Below are positions 37,066 to 44,930 of a stretch of DNA of 64,000 nt, piece by piece (position 1 is the first letter of the stretch; each line of letters begins with the position of its first letter). This stretch comes from Elioraea tepida (lineage in GTDB: Bacteria; Pseudomonadota; Alphaproteobacteria; Acetobacterales; Acetobacteraceae), in NCBI RefSeq assembly GCF_019203965.1, contig NZ_CP076448.1, forward strand, positions 1,007,001 to 1,071,000, read 5' to 3'. The translations under genes and the position numbers were made by a program. Below the pieces are notes generated by a model, which did not search any database, had not been told where the DNA came from, and worked only from the letters and a program-made list of their open reading frames with translations.

Positions 37066-37141
37066 TGGTGGGCCGGGCAGGACTCGAACCTGCAACCAGG
37101 CCGTTATGAGCGGCCAGCTCTGACCATTGAGCTACCGGCCC
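37066..37141 (-). tRNA. tRNA with CAU anticodon, probably tRNA-Ile2 (lysidine type)
   Basis: Reading the minus strand from 37141, all 76 bases fold as a tRNA: acceptor GGGCCGG/CCGGCCC, D arm GCTC/GAGC, anticodon stem GGCCG/CGGCC around loop CTCATAA, T arm GCAGG/CCTGC with TTCGAGT, and an encoded CCA end. The anticodon CAU could be Met or the minor isoleucine tRNA whose cytidine becomes lysidine. The first pair is a normal G-C, so it is not initiator tRNA. The acceptor pairs C4-G69 and C5-G68, described as recognition elements for TilS, favour tRNA-Ile2. It stands alone between ettA and ppa. Confidence 0.9.
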
Positions 37142-37368
37142 ACCCCCCGGCCGAGTGATGCGGGCAGGCGGAGCCGAGCGCAAGCCCCGCCTGCAGAGAC
37201 CGCCGCCGGTGAACGGCGCCGCAGCCCCTCCGCACGACGGGCCTGCGGACGGGAGGGCGGAGCGCGGGGGGCCCCCACGCCCGAACCCGTGGCGCGCGCG
37301 AGCCGGTGCCGCTAGAAGCCGTGCACCCTGAGGCCTAGCCCCTCTGTCTCGACCGCGAGGAGACGCAC

Positions 37369-37923
37369 GTGGACATCAGCCGGATCGCGATCGGCCGCAA
37401 CCCGCCCCACGACATCAACGTGATCGTCGAGATCCCCCAGGGCGGCGTTCCGGTGAAGTACGAGCTCGACAAGGCCTCGGGCGCGCTCACGGTCGACCGG
37501 TTCCTGCACACGGCGATGTACTACCCAGGCAATTACGGGTTCATCCCGCACACCCTCGCCGAGGACGGGGACCCGATGGACGTGATGATCGTGACCCAGG
37601 CGGGGCTCGTTCCGGGCTGCATCGTGCGCTGCCGGCCCGTCGGCGTGCTGCAGATGCGCGACGAGGCGGGGCCTGACGAGAAGATCCTCGCCGTGCCGGT
37701 AGACAAGCTGCACCCGTTCTACACTGGGATCCGCAGCTACACCGACCTGCCCGCGATCCTGATCGACCAGATCGCGCATTTCTTCAAGCACTACAAGGAT
37801 CTCGAGAAGGGCAAGGAGGTCAGCTTGGGCGAGTGGGCGGGCCCCGAGGTCGCCGAGCGGCTCATCCTCGAGAGCATCCGGCGCGAGGCGGAGGCGAAGG
37901 AGGCCCGGAGCCGCGAGGACTAG
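37369..37923 (+). CDS. ppa: Inorganic pyrophosphatase (family I)
   Basis: A soluble Mg2+-dependent enzyme that hydrolyses pyrophosphate released by biosynthesis. Translation starts at GTG 37369, preceded by GAGGAGA. The 184-residue product contains EIPQGGVPVKYELDK, the YYPGNYGFIPHTLAEDGDPM region with the family signature (aspartates in DGDPMDVMI), and KILAVPVDKLHPFYTGI with the further metal-binding aspartate segment (usually DDKII; here DEKIL). It is a normal-length bacterial family I enzyme. About 227 bases without a gene separate it from the tRNA; I see no recognised element there beyond the ribosome-binding site. The convergent AEC transporter ends four bases away. Confidence 0.95.
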   Translation: MDISRIAIGRNPPHDINVIVEIPQGGVPVKYELDKASGALTVDRFLHTAMYYPGNYGFIPHTLAEDGDPMDVMIVTQAGLVPGCIVRCRPVGVLQMRDEAGPDEKILAVPVDKLHPFYTGIRSYTDLPAILIDQIAHFFKHYKDLEKGKEVSLGEWAGPEVAERLILESIRREAEAKEARSRED

Positions 37924-37927
37924 CCCC

Positions 37928-38827
37928 TCACCCGAGCAGGGCGTTCCACAGGGCGAAGGAGGGGGCGGCGGCGACCGTGCTCCAGAGGCAGAGGGCGGCG
38001 GCCGTGCGCGAATCCTGCCCCCCGGCGGCGGCGACGAGGAAGAAGCCGAGCGAGACCGGGCAGGCCGCCATCATCGCCCCCGCCACCACCGCCCCGCGCG
38101 GCAGATCAAGCAGCATCGCCGCCCCAACATAGGCCGCCGGCTGCAGGACGAGCTTCGCCGGCACGGCGGCAGCGACACCGGCAAGCGGGCGGAACGACAG
38201 CCCTGCGCCACCGGCGGCGAGCACCGCGCCGAGACTGACGAGAGCGCCCGGAACCGCGCCGCCCGAGAGCATCGCGGCAAGCCGCGCCGCCGGCTCAGGC
38301 AGCGCGAGCCCAAAGCCCCGCAGCCCAAGGCCCGCGAGCATCGCCCATGCGATCGGCGCGCGGACGAGAGCGCCGAGCCCCGCGCCGAGCCCGCCGCGCG
38401 CCATCAACACCATGCCGAGATTGAGCGTGCCGAGAACGTCGAGCACGAGCAGAGCGATCGCGGCGCCGACCGCCGCCGGGTCGGCCCCGAGCGGGGAGAC
38501 GGCGATCGCGGGCAGGCCGATATAGCCGAGATTGGCGCTGATCGCGGCCATGAAGGCCATGCGCCGCAGGCCGCGGCGCGCGCCCATGGCCGAGGCCCCG
38601 CCCGCGACGGCGGAGGCGAGCACATAGGCGAGCGGAGCGAGCAGGGCCGCAGGCGGCGGCCGTTCCGCCTCGACGACGAACCGGAATACGAAGGCCGGCA
38701 GGGCCGCATAGAGAACGAAGGCGCGCAAGCCAGCCTGCGCCTGGGGTGCCGCGAGCGGCCCGCGCCCGAGCAGCCAGCCGAGCAGAATCAGGGCGAAGAA
38801 CGGGAGAAGGATGGGGAGCGGGATCAC
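37928..38827 (-). CDS. AEC (auxin efflux carrier) family transporter
   Basis: A 299-residue inner-membrane protein starting at GTG 38827. It has ten hydrophobic segments in two groups of five, the AEC layout. Features are FVLYAALPAFVFRFV in the second segment, the AAISANLGYIGLPAIAVSPLG stretch (quoted in part) with the conserved N-x-G-x-x-G-x-P pattern, and a C-terminal half with KLVLQPAAYVGAAML and AACPVSLGFFL. Bacterial members carry small carboxylic acids such as malonate or malate; the substrate here is not known. It ends four bases from ppa on the opposite strand. About 190 bases with no visible gene lie upstream. Confidence 0.8.
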   Translation of the reverse strand: MIPLPILLPFFALILLGWLLGRGPLAAPQAQAGLRAFVLYAALPAFVFRFVVEAERPPPAALLAPLAYVLASAVAGGASAMGARRGLRRMAFMAAISANLGYIGLPAIAVSPLGADPAAVGAAIALLVLDVLGTLNLGMVLMARGGLGAGLGALVRAPIAWAMLAGLGLRGFGLALPEPAARLAAMLSGGAVPGALVSLGAVLAAGGAGLSFRPLAGVAAAVPAKLVLQPAAYVGAAMLLDLPRGAVVAGAMMAACPVSLGFFLVAAAGGQDSRTAAALCLWSTVAAAPSFALWNALLG

Positions 38828-39008
38828 GTGCCGGTCGCGGTCGCATCCTCCGTGCCTAATGCCGCCGCGAACGACCGCGACGACAGGTTCGATGCCGCCG
38901 AGCCCTCGCTCACGGTTCCCGGCCCTCGCGCTCCAGAACCTCTGCGCGCAACGCTCCGCGGCCGCGAGGCTCTGCCTCGGCGCAGCGAGCGGGCCTGACC
39001 CCGATACC

Positions 39009-39029
39009 GGCGGGGCTCAGAGCCCCGCC
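39009..39029 (-). terminator. Hairpin over the stop codon of the M20 peptidase gene
   Basis: A perfect nine-base-pair stem (ggcggggct with agccccgcc) and a three-base loop span the peptidase stop codon at 39017-39019. No T-run follows on the minus strand, so it may act as a weak or Rho-assisted terminator or as a 3'-end stabiliser. Confidence 0.35.
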
Positions 39030-40201
39030 TGCTCGAGCCGGCAGATCGCGCGCGCAAGCGCCTGGGCGCGCGGCACCAAGCTCTCGACCTCGAGATATTC
39101 CTCCGGCGTGTGCGCCTTGCCCCCGACCGGCCCGACACCGCACAGCGTGGGCGCTCCCACCGCGGCCGTGAACCCGCTGTCGGCGCAGCCGCCCGAGAAC
39201 TCGCCCTTGAGCTCGGGGTGTCCGGAGGCGTCACGGTAGAGGGCGAACAGGGCCTCGGAGGCTGCGCCCTGCGTGACGGGCAGGAACTCGCCGTTGATCC
39301 GCCAGGAGGACTTCGTGCCCGGAACGTTCGCCGTGCGCACGATCGCCTCGATTCGGGCGAGGATCTCCTCGCGCTGCGCCGGCTCGACATAGCGGAAATC
39401 GATGTCGAACTCGGCCCACGGCGCGACGGTGTTGACGCTCTGCCCGCCGCGCACGACGCCCACGTTCAGCGTGATCCCTCGCGCGAGGTCGGTCAGCGCA
39501 TGCACCGCCTGAACCTTGCGCGCGAGCTCCTCGATCGCGCTGATGCCGGCTTCGAAATTGCCGCCCGAATGCGCCGCCCTGCCCTCGATCGAAACGGTCG
39601 AGAACACGCCCCCCTTGCGGCCGGTGACGACGTTGCCGGAGGGCCGCCCCGGCTCGCTGTTGAACACCGCCCGCGCCATCCTCCCTTCCGCCTCGATCAG
39701 CGGTCTGCCCTCGGGCGAGGCGATCTCCTCGTCGGCCGTGAACAGGCCGACGATCGGGGCGGGGTGGCCGCCGAACTTCCGGAAGGCGGCGATCACGAAA
39801 CAGTTCATCACGAGGCCCGCCTTCATGTCCGCGACCCCGGGTCCGTAGGCGAGGCCGTTCTCGACACGGAACGGGCGGCGCGCGGCCTCGCCGCGTGGGA
39901 ACACCGTGTCGCGATGGCCCAAGAGGACGATGTTGCGCCGCGCGTTCGCTCCGGCCGACGCCGCCCCGGGAGCATCGAGCACGGCGCGCAGCACATCGCC
40001 CTGCTGCGCGCCGGGCGTCACCTCAACGGGGATGCCATGCTCGGCGAAGAAGGCCTTGATCTGCTCGCCAACCGAATCGACCCCCGCCTTGTCGGCGCTG
40101 CCGCTGTCGGTGTTCACCATCCGCTCGAGCATCGCGAGCATCGCCTGCCTCTGGGTGGCGAGCCAGGCGGTGATGGCGGCTTCCGTCGGCGCTGCGGTCA
40201 T
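39017..40201 (-). CDS. M20 family metallopeptidase (carboxypeptidase G2-like)
   Basis: A 394-residue di-zinc peptidase of the M20A group. Metal ligands and catalytic residues are visible: LLGHRDTVFP with His96 and Asp98, the bridging Asp125 in YGPGVADMKAG, Glu158-Glu159 in FTADEEIAS, and the C-terminal histidine in GKAHTPEEYLEVESL. The dimerisation-domain insert with IEGRAAHSGGNFEAGISAIEEL (quoted in part) resembles carboxypeptidase G2, which removes C-terminal glutamate from folate analogues. No signal peptide is evident, so it is probably cytoplasmic. The substrate is not known. It is transcribed divergently from the DUF808 gene across a 168-base region with no recognised elements. Confidence 0.85.
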   Translation of the reverse strand: MTAAPTEAAITAWLATQRQAMLAMLERMVNTDSGSADKAGVDSVGEQIKAFFAEHGIPVEVTPGAQQGDVLRAVLDAPGAASAGANARRNIVLLGHRDTVFPRGEAARRPFRVENGLAYGPGVADMKAGLVMNCFVIAAFRKFGGHPAPIVGLFTADEEIASPEGRPLIEAEGRMARAVFNSEPGRPSGNVVTGRKGGVFSTVSIEGRAAHSGGNFEAGISAIEELARKVQAVHALTDLARGITLNVGVVRGGQSVNTVAPWAEFDIDFRYVEPAQREEILARIEAIVRTANVPGTKSSWRINGEFLPVTQGAASEALFALYRDASGHPELKGEFSGGCADSGFTAAVGAPTLCGVGPVGGKAHTPEEYLEVESLVPRAQALARAICRLEQAGL

Positions 40202-40369
40202 GCGGGGCTCCCGGTCTGTCCCGCCGCAGGGTTGGCGGCACGGGCGCCCTGGTCAAGCCCCGGGGCGGAAGGGCGAACGGCGGTCAGGCGCACGCCGCGC
40301 CTCGGGAGCGCGCGCCAGACCCCGCCGTTTCGTCCATACTCGTCCGCCGCCCGAGGACCGGCGAGGACC

Positions 40370-41341
40370 ATGAGCACCGGACTGATCGCGCTTCTCGACG
40401 ACGTCGCCGCCATCGCCAAGGTCGCGGCCGCCTCGCTCGACGACGTGGCCGCCGCGGCCTCGAAGGCGGGCGCCAAGGCCGCCGGCGTGGTGATCGACGA
40501 CGCCGCGGTCACGCCGCGCTATGTGGTCGGCCTCGCGGCCGCACGCGAACTGCCGATCATCCGCCGCATCGCGCTCGGCTCGCTCCGGAACAAGATCGTC
40601 ATCCTCCTGCCCGCCGCACTTGCGCTCTCGGCGCTCGCACCGTGGGCGATCACACCGCTGCTCATGCTCGGCGGCGCCTGGCTCTGCTACGAGGGCACGG
40701 AGAAGGTGTCCGGCGCGCTGTTCCGCCACGCGACGGAGTCGCACGCGGAGGTGGCCGGCCCCGCAGGCGGCGACCCGCAGTCGGTTGAGGACGCGAAGGT
40801 GCGCGCCGCCATCTCCACCGATCTCATCCTGTCGGCCGAGATCATGGCGATCGCGCTCGCGACCCTCCCCGATATCGCGCTGCCCATGCAGGCGGCCATC
40901 CTCTCGGCCGTTGCCTTCGGCATCACTGTGGCGGTGTATGGCACGGTCGCGCTGATCGTGAAGGCAGATGATGATGCCGGCGTAGCGCTTGCCGCGAGCG
41001 GCAACCGCTTCGTCGCGGCTCTCGGGCGCGGGCTCGTGCGCGGCATGCCGCCCCTGCTTGCGGGCTTGAGCATCCTCGGCACGGCGGCGATGGTCTGGGT
41101 GGGCGGCGGGATCATCGTGCATGGGCTCGAGGCGTTCGGGCTGGGCGCGCTCGGCCATGCGATCGATCGCGCGGGCCATGTGGTCGGGGCGCTTGTTCCG
41201 GCTGCGGACGGTGCAATCTCCTGGGCTGTCGCGGCCGCAGGGGCAGGGGTCGTCGGCCTCGCCGTGGGGTTCGCGCTGGTCCCGCTCGTCGAGCGGATCG
41301 CCCGCCCGCTCGCTCGGCGGCTTCGCGCGCGCACACGCTGA
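40370..41341 (+). CDS. DUF808 (YedI-like) membrane protein
   Basis: I start at ATG 40370, which follows GGCGAGGA and gives 323 residues; the much longer open frame upstream is antisense to the peptidase gene. The sequence matches the DUF808 family throughout: GLIALLDDVAAIAKVAAASLDDVA (quoted in part), SKAGAKAAGVVIDDAAVTP, LPIIRRIALGSLRNKI, the GGAWLCYEGTEK loop, and AISTDLILSAEIMAIAL. Four to six hydrophobic segments follow, ending in an arginine-rich tail. Members are inner-membrane proteins of unknown function. The next gene, a disrupted dehydrogenase, begins 12 bases downstream, and the two were probably co-transcribed. Confidence 0.85.
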   Translation: MSTGLIALLDDVAAIAKVAAASLDDVAAAASKAGAKAAGVVIDDAAVTPRYVVGLAAARELPIIRRIALGSLRNKIVILLPAALALSALAPWAITPLLMLGGAWLCYEGTEKVSGALFRHATESHAEVAGPAGGDPQSVEDAKVRAAISTDLILSAEIMAIALATLPDIALPMQAAILSAVAFGITVAVYGTVALIVKADDDAGVALAASGNRFVAALGRGLVRGMPPLLAGLSILGTAAMVWVGGGIIVHGLEAFGLGALGHAIDRAGHVVGALVPAADGAISWAVAAAGAGVVGLAVGFALVPLVERIARPLARRLRARTR

Positions 41342-41353
41342 AGGAGGAACGGC

Positions 41354-42443
41354 ATGCCGGCCAATGCGCCCACCATCGCCGTGCTGCCGGGCGACGGCAT
41401 CGGCGCGGAGGTGATCGCGGCGACGCTGCCGGTGCTCGACCGTCTCGCGCCACGGCATCGGGCTCCGCTTCGAGCACCTGCGCGCCGGGGCGTTCTGCTA
41501 TCGCGACACCGGAACGGCGATGAGCGAGGAGACGTTCCGTCGCGCCGCTGCGGCGGATGCGATCCTGCTCGGCGCAATGGGCTGGCCGGGAATACGTGTC
41601 GAGGACGGAACGGAGCTCGCGCCCCAGCTCGAGCTTCGCGCCCGGCTCGACCTCTACGCCGGCGTCCGCCCCGTGCGCGCGATCCCGGGCGTGCCGGTGG
41701 CGCTCGCCGCCCCCCGCGCGCGGGGGATCGACCTCGTGATCGTCCGCGAGAGCACCGAGGGCTGTTCCATTCGCGCGGCTGCGGCAGGGTCACCGACATG
41801 GCCGAAGAGACGCTGCGGATCACCCGCGCGAGCACCGAGCGTCTGGCACGCTTCTCCTTCCGGCTCGCCGAGCACCGCGCGCGGGTGCGCGGCCGACGCG
41901 GCGAGGTCAGGCTCGTTGACAAGGCGAACGTGTTCCGCGCCTTCGCCTTCATGCGACGAGTGTTCGACGAGCAGGCGCGCGCGCACCCTGACGTCGCCTA
42001 CGCGACCCACTACGTCGATGCGATGGCGCTCGACCTCGTCCGGCGCCGCTGGGACTTCGACGTGCTGCCGACCGAGACCATGTTCGGCGACATCCTCTCC
42101 GACCTTGCCGCCGGTCTCGTCGGAGGCATGGGCTTCGCGCCGTCGGCCGATATCGGCGACAGCCATGCCGTGTTCCAGCCGGCGCATGGCTCCGCTCCCG
42201 ACATCGCCGGGCGCGGCCCTTGCCAACCCGACCGCCAGCTTGCTTTCGGCGGCGATGCTGCTCGAGTGGCTCGGCGCGCGCGGCGCCGGAGCGCGCTTCG
42301 CCGATGCGGCGGCGGAGCTAGCCGAGGCAGTGGATGGCGCCTTCGCCGACGGCCGCTCCACGCCCGACATCGGCGGAAGCGCCGGCACGGTCGCCGCGGC
42401 CGCGGCGGTGGCGGAGCGGCTCAGGCCGGCAGCTTCCGGCTGA
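41354..42443 (+). pseudogene. Isocitrate/isopropylmalate dehydrogenase-family gene with three frameshifts
   Basis: The reading frame starts well (MPANAPTIAVLPGDGIGAEV, with AAGGAGG before the ATG) but must be followed through three frame changes. Near 41447-41451 it moves to the frame giving HGIGLRFEHLRAG and SEETFRRAAAADAILLGAMG. Near 41765 (gagggctgttcc) it returns for LFHSRGCGRVTDMAEETL and DKANVFRAFAFMRRVF. Near 42210-42225 it shifts again for ALANPTASLLSAAMLLEWLG to the stop at 42443. Joined, this is a full-length family member of about 360 residues, with the Arg and Asp motifs of the metal-hydroxyacid site and GDILSDLAAGLVGG. The substrate could be isopropylmalate, tartrate or a related acid. 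Separate short frames would not be functional, so I call it broken or badly sequenced. Confidence 0.85.
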
Positions 42444-43164
42444 ACACGCTCCCCCAGCGCTCGGCGAGCGGCGCGGTGTCGTGCCCGAGCGTCCTCAGCA
42501 CCCACCAAAGCGGCACCGTGGTCGTATCAAGCACGGGGATGCCGTGGCGACGCTCGGCCTCCGCCGCGAGAAGCCCGCCTGCGAAATTGGTGGAGACGGA
42601 GAGGATCGCCTCCGGCCGCGACGCCGCCACCGCGTCGAGCTGGGCGGCGATCTCGGCAAGCGGAACGGAGGCGTAGGAGAGATTGTCGGCAAGCCCCGCG
42701 TGGGTTTCGGCCACCGTCTCGCAGCCCCAGCGGGCGAACTCGGCGACAAGCCGCTGCTGGTAGGCGGACGTGAACGGTGTCGCGAGGCCGATCCGCCGCG
42801 CGCCGAGGCCGCGCAGCGCCACCGCGAGCGCGAGCATCGAGGTGGTGGCCGGGATGCCGGTCTCGGCGGTGATGGCGTCGGCAAGGGCGCGGTCATGCTG
42901 AAGCCCGATGGCCCCGCCCTTCGAGCCGTTCCAGAAGATCACGTCGGGCTTCGCGTCGGCGAGCAGGCGCGCGGCGGCGAGCATCCCGTCCATGTCGTAG
43001 CTGTCCGGGAACGGATCGACCGCGCCACGAACCGCGATCCGCGCATAGTGCGCTGACACGCCCGGCACGGCCGAAAGCAGTGCGGTCGTCACCCGCTCGA
43101 CCACCACATTGCCCGAAGGCGTGATCACCCCGAGCCGGTGCGTGTAGCCCATCGCATCCACCAT
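42421..43164 (-). CDS. Asp/Glu racemase-fold protein (maleate isomerase/arylmalonate decarboxylase-like)
   Basis: I start at ATG 43164, preceded by GAAGGGGAAG; this gives 247 residues. The fold signature is clear: GVITPSGNVVVERVTTALL, the IFWNGSKGGAIGLQHDRAL strand-loop, GIPATTSMLALAVALRGLG, IGLATPFTSAYQQRLVAEFA, and the DNLSYASVPLAEIAAQ and ILSVSTNFAG segments. In active racemases and maleate isomerases the two loops carry catalytic cysteines (GCTSG and SCTN); here they read NGSKG and SVSTN. The only cysteine, in RWGCET, is elsewhere. The gene is the last of a dctP-dctQ-dctM operon and 16 bases after dctM, so its substrate is probably what the transporter imports. Its activity is uncertain. 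Confidence 0.75.
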   Translation of the reverse strand: MVDAMGYTHRLGVITPSGNVVVERVTTALLSAVPGVSAHYARIAVRGAVDPFPDSYDMDGMLAAARLLADAKPDVIFWNGSKGGAIGLQHDRALADAITAETGIPATTSMLALAVALRGLGARRIGLATPFTSAYQQRLVAEFARWGCETVAETHAGLADNLSYASVPLAEIAAQLDAVAASRPEAILSVSTNFAGGLLAAEAERRHGIPVLDTTTVPLWWVLRTLGHDTAPLAERWGSVFSRKLPA

Positions 43165-43180
43165 CGTAACTTCCCCTTCT

Positions 43181-44461
43181 TCAGAACCCGGCCGCCCGCG
43201 GCAGCCACAGCACAAGCCCGGGCACCAGCATGCAGGCGCCAAGAAGCCCGTACAGAAACGCAACGAACGGCCAGACATGCCGCGCGATCTCGCCCACCGG
43301 CATGCGCGCAAGCCCGCAGACGACGAACAGCACCACGCCGACAGGCGGCGTCAGCATGCCGATCACGAGGTTAAACACGAACAGGAACCCGAAATGCAGC
43401 GGATCCACACCGTAGTCGACCGCGATCGGGTGCAGGAGCGGCACGAGCATGATGTAGGCGGCATTGCTCTCGAGGAAGCAGCCGACGACCACAAGCACCA
43501 CCGCGACGAGCGCCATGAAGGTGAGCGGGTCGGTGGTGATCCCCTTCAGCCAGGCGGCGAGCTTCTGCGGAAAGAGGTCGATCGTCAGCATGTAGGTGAC
43601 GGCGGAGGCGAAGGCGATCATGGCGCCGACCACGGCGGTGGTGACCACCGTCGCGCCGATCGCTTCCGGAAGATCGGCCAGCCTCAGCCGGCGGGTGACG
43701 AGGAACCCGACCGCGAGCGCATAGACCACCGCGACGGCAGAGCCCTCGGTCGCGGTGAAGGCGCCGCCGACAGTGCCGCCGATCACCACCACCGGCATCA
43801 TCAGCACGATGAAGGAGCGCCTGAGCTCGGAGAGCACGCGACGCGCGCTGAACGCCTCGCCGGTGAGCGGCAGGCCCCGGGCGTGGGCGATCACCGAGCA
43901 CATCGTGAGCATGCCGAGGACGAGCAACAGGCCCGGGATGACACCCGAAAGGAACAGCCCGCCCACCGAGACCGTGGAGCCCGCCATGTAGGCATAGACG
44001 ATCATCGCCCCAGAGGGCGGAATGATCGGGCCGAGATTGGCCGAAGCCGCGATCACCGCGGCGGAGAAGCCCCTGCCGTAGTGACGCTCGAGCGGGCGGA
44101 GCATGGTCGAGCCGAGGGCGGAGGCATCGGCCACCGCAGCGCCCGAGACGGTGGAGAGACCCATGCCCGCGAGCACCGTCACATGGCCGAGCCCGCCGCG
44201 CACGCGGCCGATCGCGGCGTTGGCGAGGTCGATCAGCCGCTCCATGATGCCGGCCTTCAGCATCAGCTCGCCTGCAAGCACGAAGAACGGGATCGACATC
44301 AGCGGGAAGGCGTTCACCGCGTTCATCATCCGCGTCGGCAGCATGTTCAGCGGGAAGCCGCTCTCGAGCACGCCAGCGACCGCACCGAGGCCGAGCGCGA
44401 ACGCAAGCGGCATGCCGATCAGGGCGGCGCCGAGGAACACGAGCATCACGGAGAGGCTCAT
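43181..44461 (-). CDS. dctM: TRAP transporter large permease subunit DctM
   Basis: The main membrane subunit of a tripartite sodium-coupled transporter that uses a periplasmic binding protein. From ATG 44461 the product is 426 residues with about twelve hydrophobic segments. It has family landmarks PLMSIPFFVLAGELM, GLSTVSGAAVADASALGS, ASANLGPIIPPSGAMIVYAY, TATEGSAVAVVYAL and the IGMLTPPVGVVLFVVCGLA motif near the C-terminus. Its length fits the usual 425-430. The start overlaps the dctQ stop by four bases, and the racemase-fold gene follows 16 bases later. Substrates of the DctM family are typically C4-dicarboxylates, keto acids or other small organic anions. Confidence 0.93.
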   Translation of the reverse strand: MSLSVMLVFLGAALIGMPLAFALGLGAVAGVLESGFPLNMLPTRMMNAVNAFPLMSIPFFVLAGELMLKAGIMERLIDLANAAIGRVRGGLGHVTVLAGMGLSTVSGAAVADASALGSTMLRPLERHYGRGFSAAVIAASANLGPIIPPSGAMIVYAYMAGSTVSVGGLFLSGVIPGLLLVLGMLTMCSVIAHARGLPLTGEAFSARRVLSELRRSFIVLMMPVVVIGGTVGGAFTATEGSAVAVVYALAVGFLVTRRLRLADLPEAIGATVVTTAVVGAMIAFASAVTYMLTIDLFPQKLAAWLKGITTDPLTFMALVAVVLVVVGCFLESNAAYIMLVPLLHPIAVDYGVDPLHFGFLFVFNLVIGMLTPPVGVVLFVVCGLARMPVGEIARHVWPFVAFLYGLLGACMLVPGLVLWLPRAAGF

Positions 44462-44922
44462 GCGCGCCCCCGCTCCCCGGCGACCGCCGCGGCGAGGTTG
44501 AGCGCCGAGACCGCCATGCCGACCACCACCGGGACGAGGAACCAGCCCGAGGAAAGCTCGACCGAGATCATCCGCTCGTCCCACTGCTCGGCGGCGATCA
44601 GGCCGGCCTGCCAGGCGACGATCGCGGCAAACGCCGCAGCGCCTGCGAGCACGAGGCGTCGAACCGCCCGCGCGACGGCGGCAGGCAGCATGGCGGCCGC
44701 GAGCTCGATGGCGATATGGGCACGCGCGCGCACCGCCACCGCGATGCCGAGGAACACGGTGGTGACGAAGGCGAGCCGCGCGATCTCGTCCGCCCAGCCG
44801 ATCGAGGCGTTGAGGCCGTAGCGCGCCACGACTTGCGCGAACACCACGGCCACCATCACGGCGACGACGAGGACGAGGACGGCGCGGATGCCCCGGTCGA
44901 TCAGGGAGAGCAGCCGGTCCAC
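44458..44922 (-). CDS. dctQ: TRAP transporter small permease subunit DctQ
   Basis: A 154-residue protein with four hydrophobic segments and short loops, the standard DctQ form. The first helix region RAVLVLVVAVMVAVVFAQVV leads to the conserved RYGLNASIGWADEIARL motif, then HIAIELAAAML, and the C-terminal SSGWFLVPVVVGMAVSAL. It helps assemble the large subunit and receives the loaded binding protein. The dctP stop lies eight bases upstream and the dctM start overlaps its own stop, so the three subunits are translated from one message. Confidence 0.9.
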   Translation of the reverse strand: MDRLLSLIDRGIRAVLVLVVAVMVAVVFAQVVARYGLNASIGWADEIARLAFVTTVFLGIAVAVRARAHIAIELAAAMLPAAVARAVRRLVLAGAAAFAAIVAWQAGLIAAEQWDERMISVELSSGWFLVPVVVGMAVSALNLAAAVAGERGRA

Positions 44923-44930
44923 GGCACCGG

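Noticed and set aside
39110-40369. Upstream extension of the DUF808 gene by 420 codons.
   Set aside because: It is antisense to the M20 peptidase with its intact metal ligands, and the DUF808 family begins at ATG 40370.
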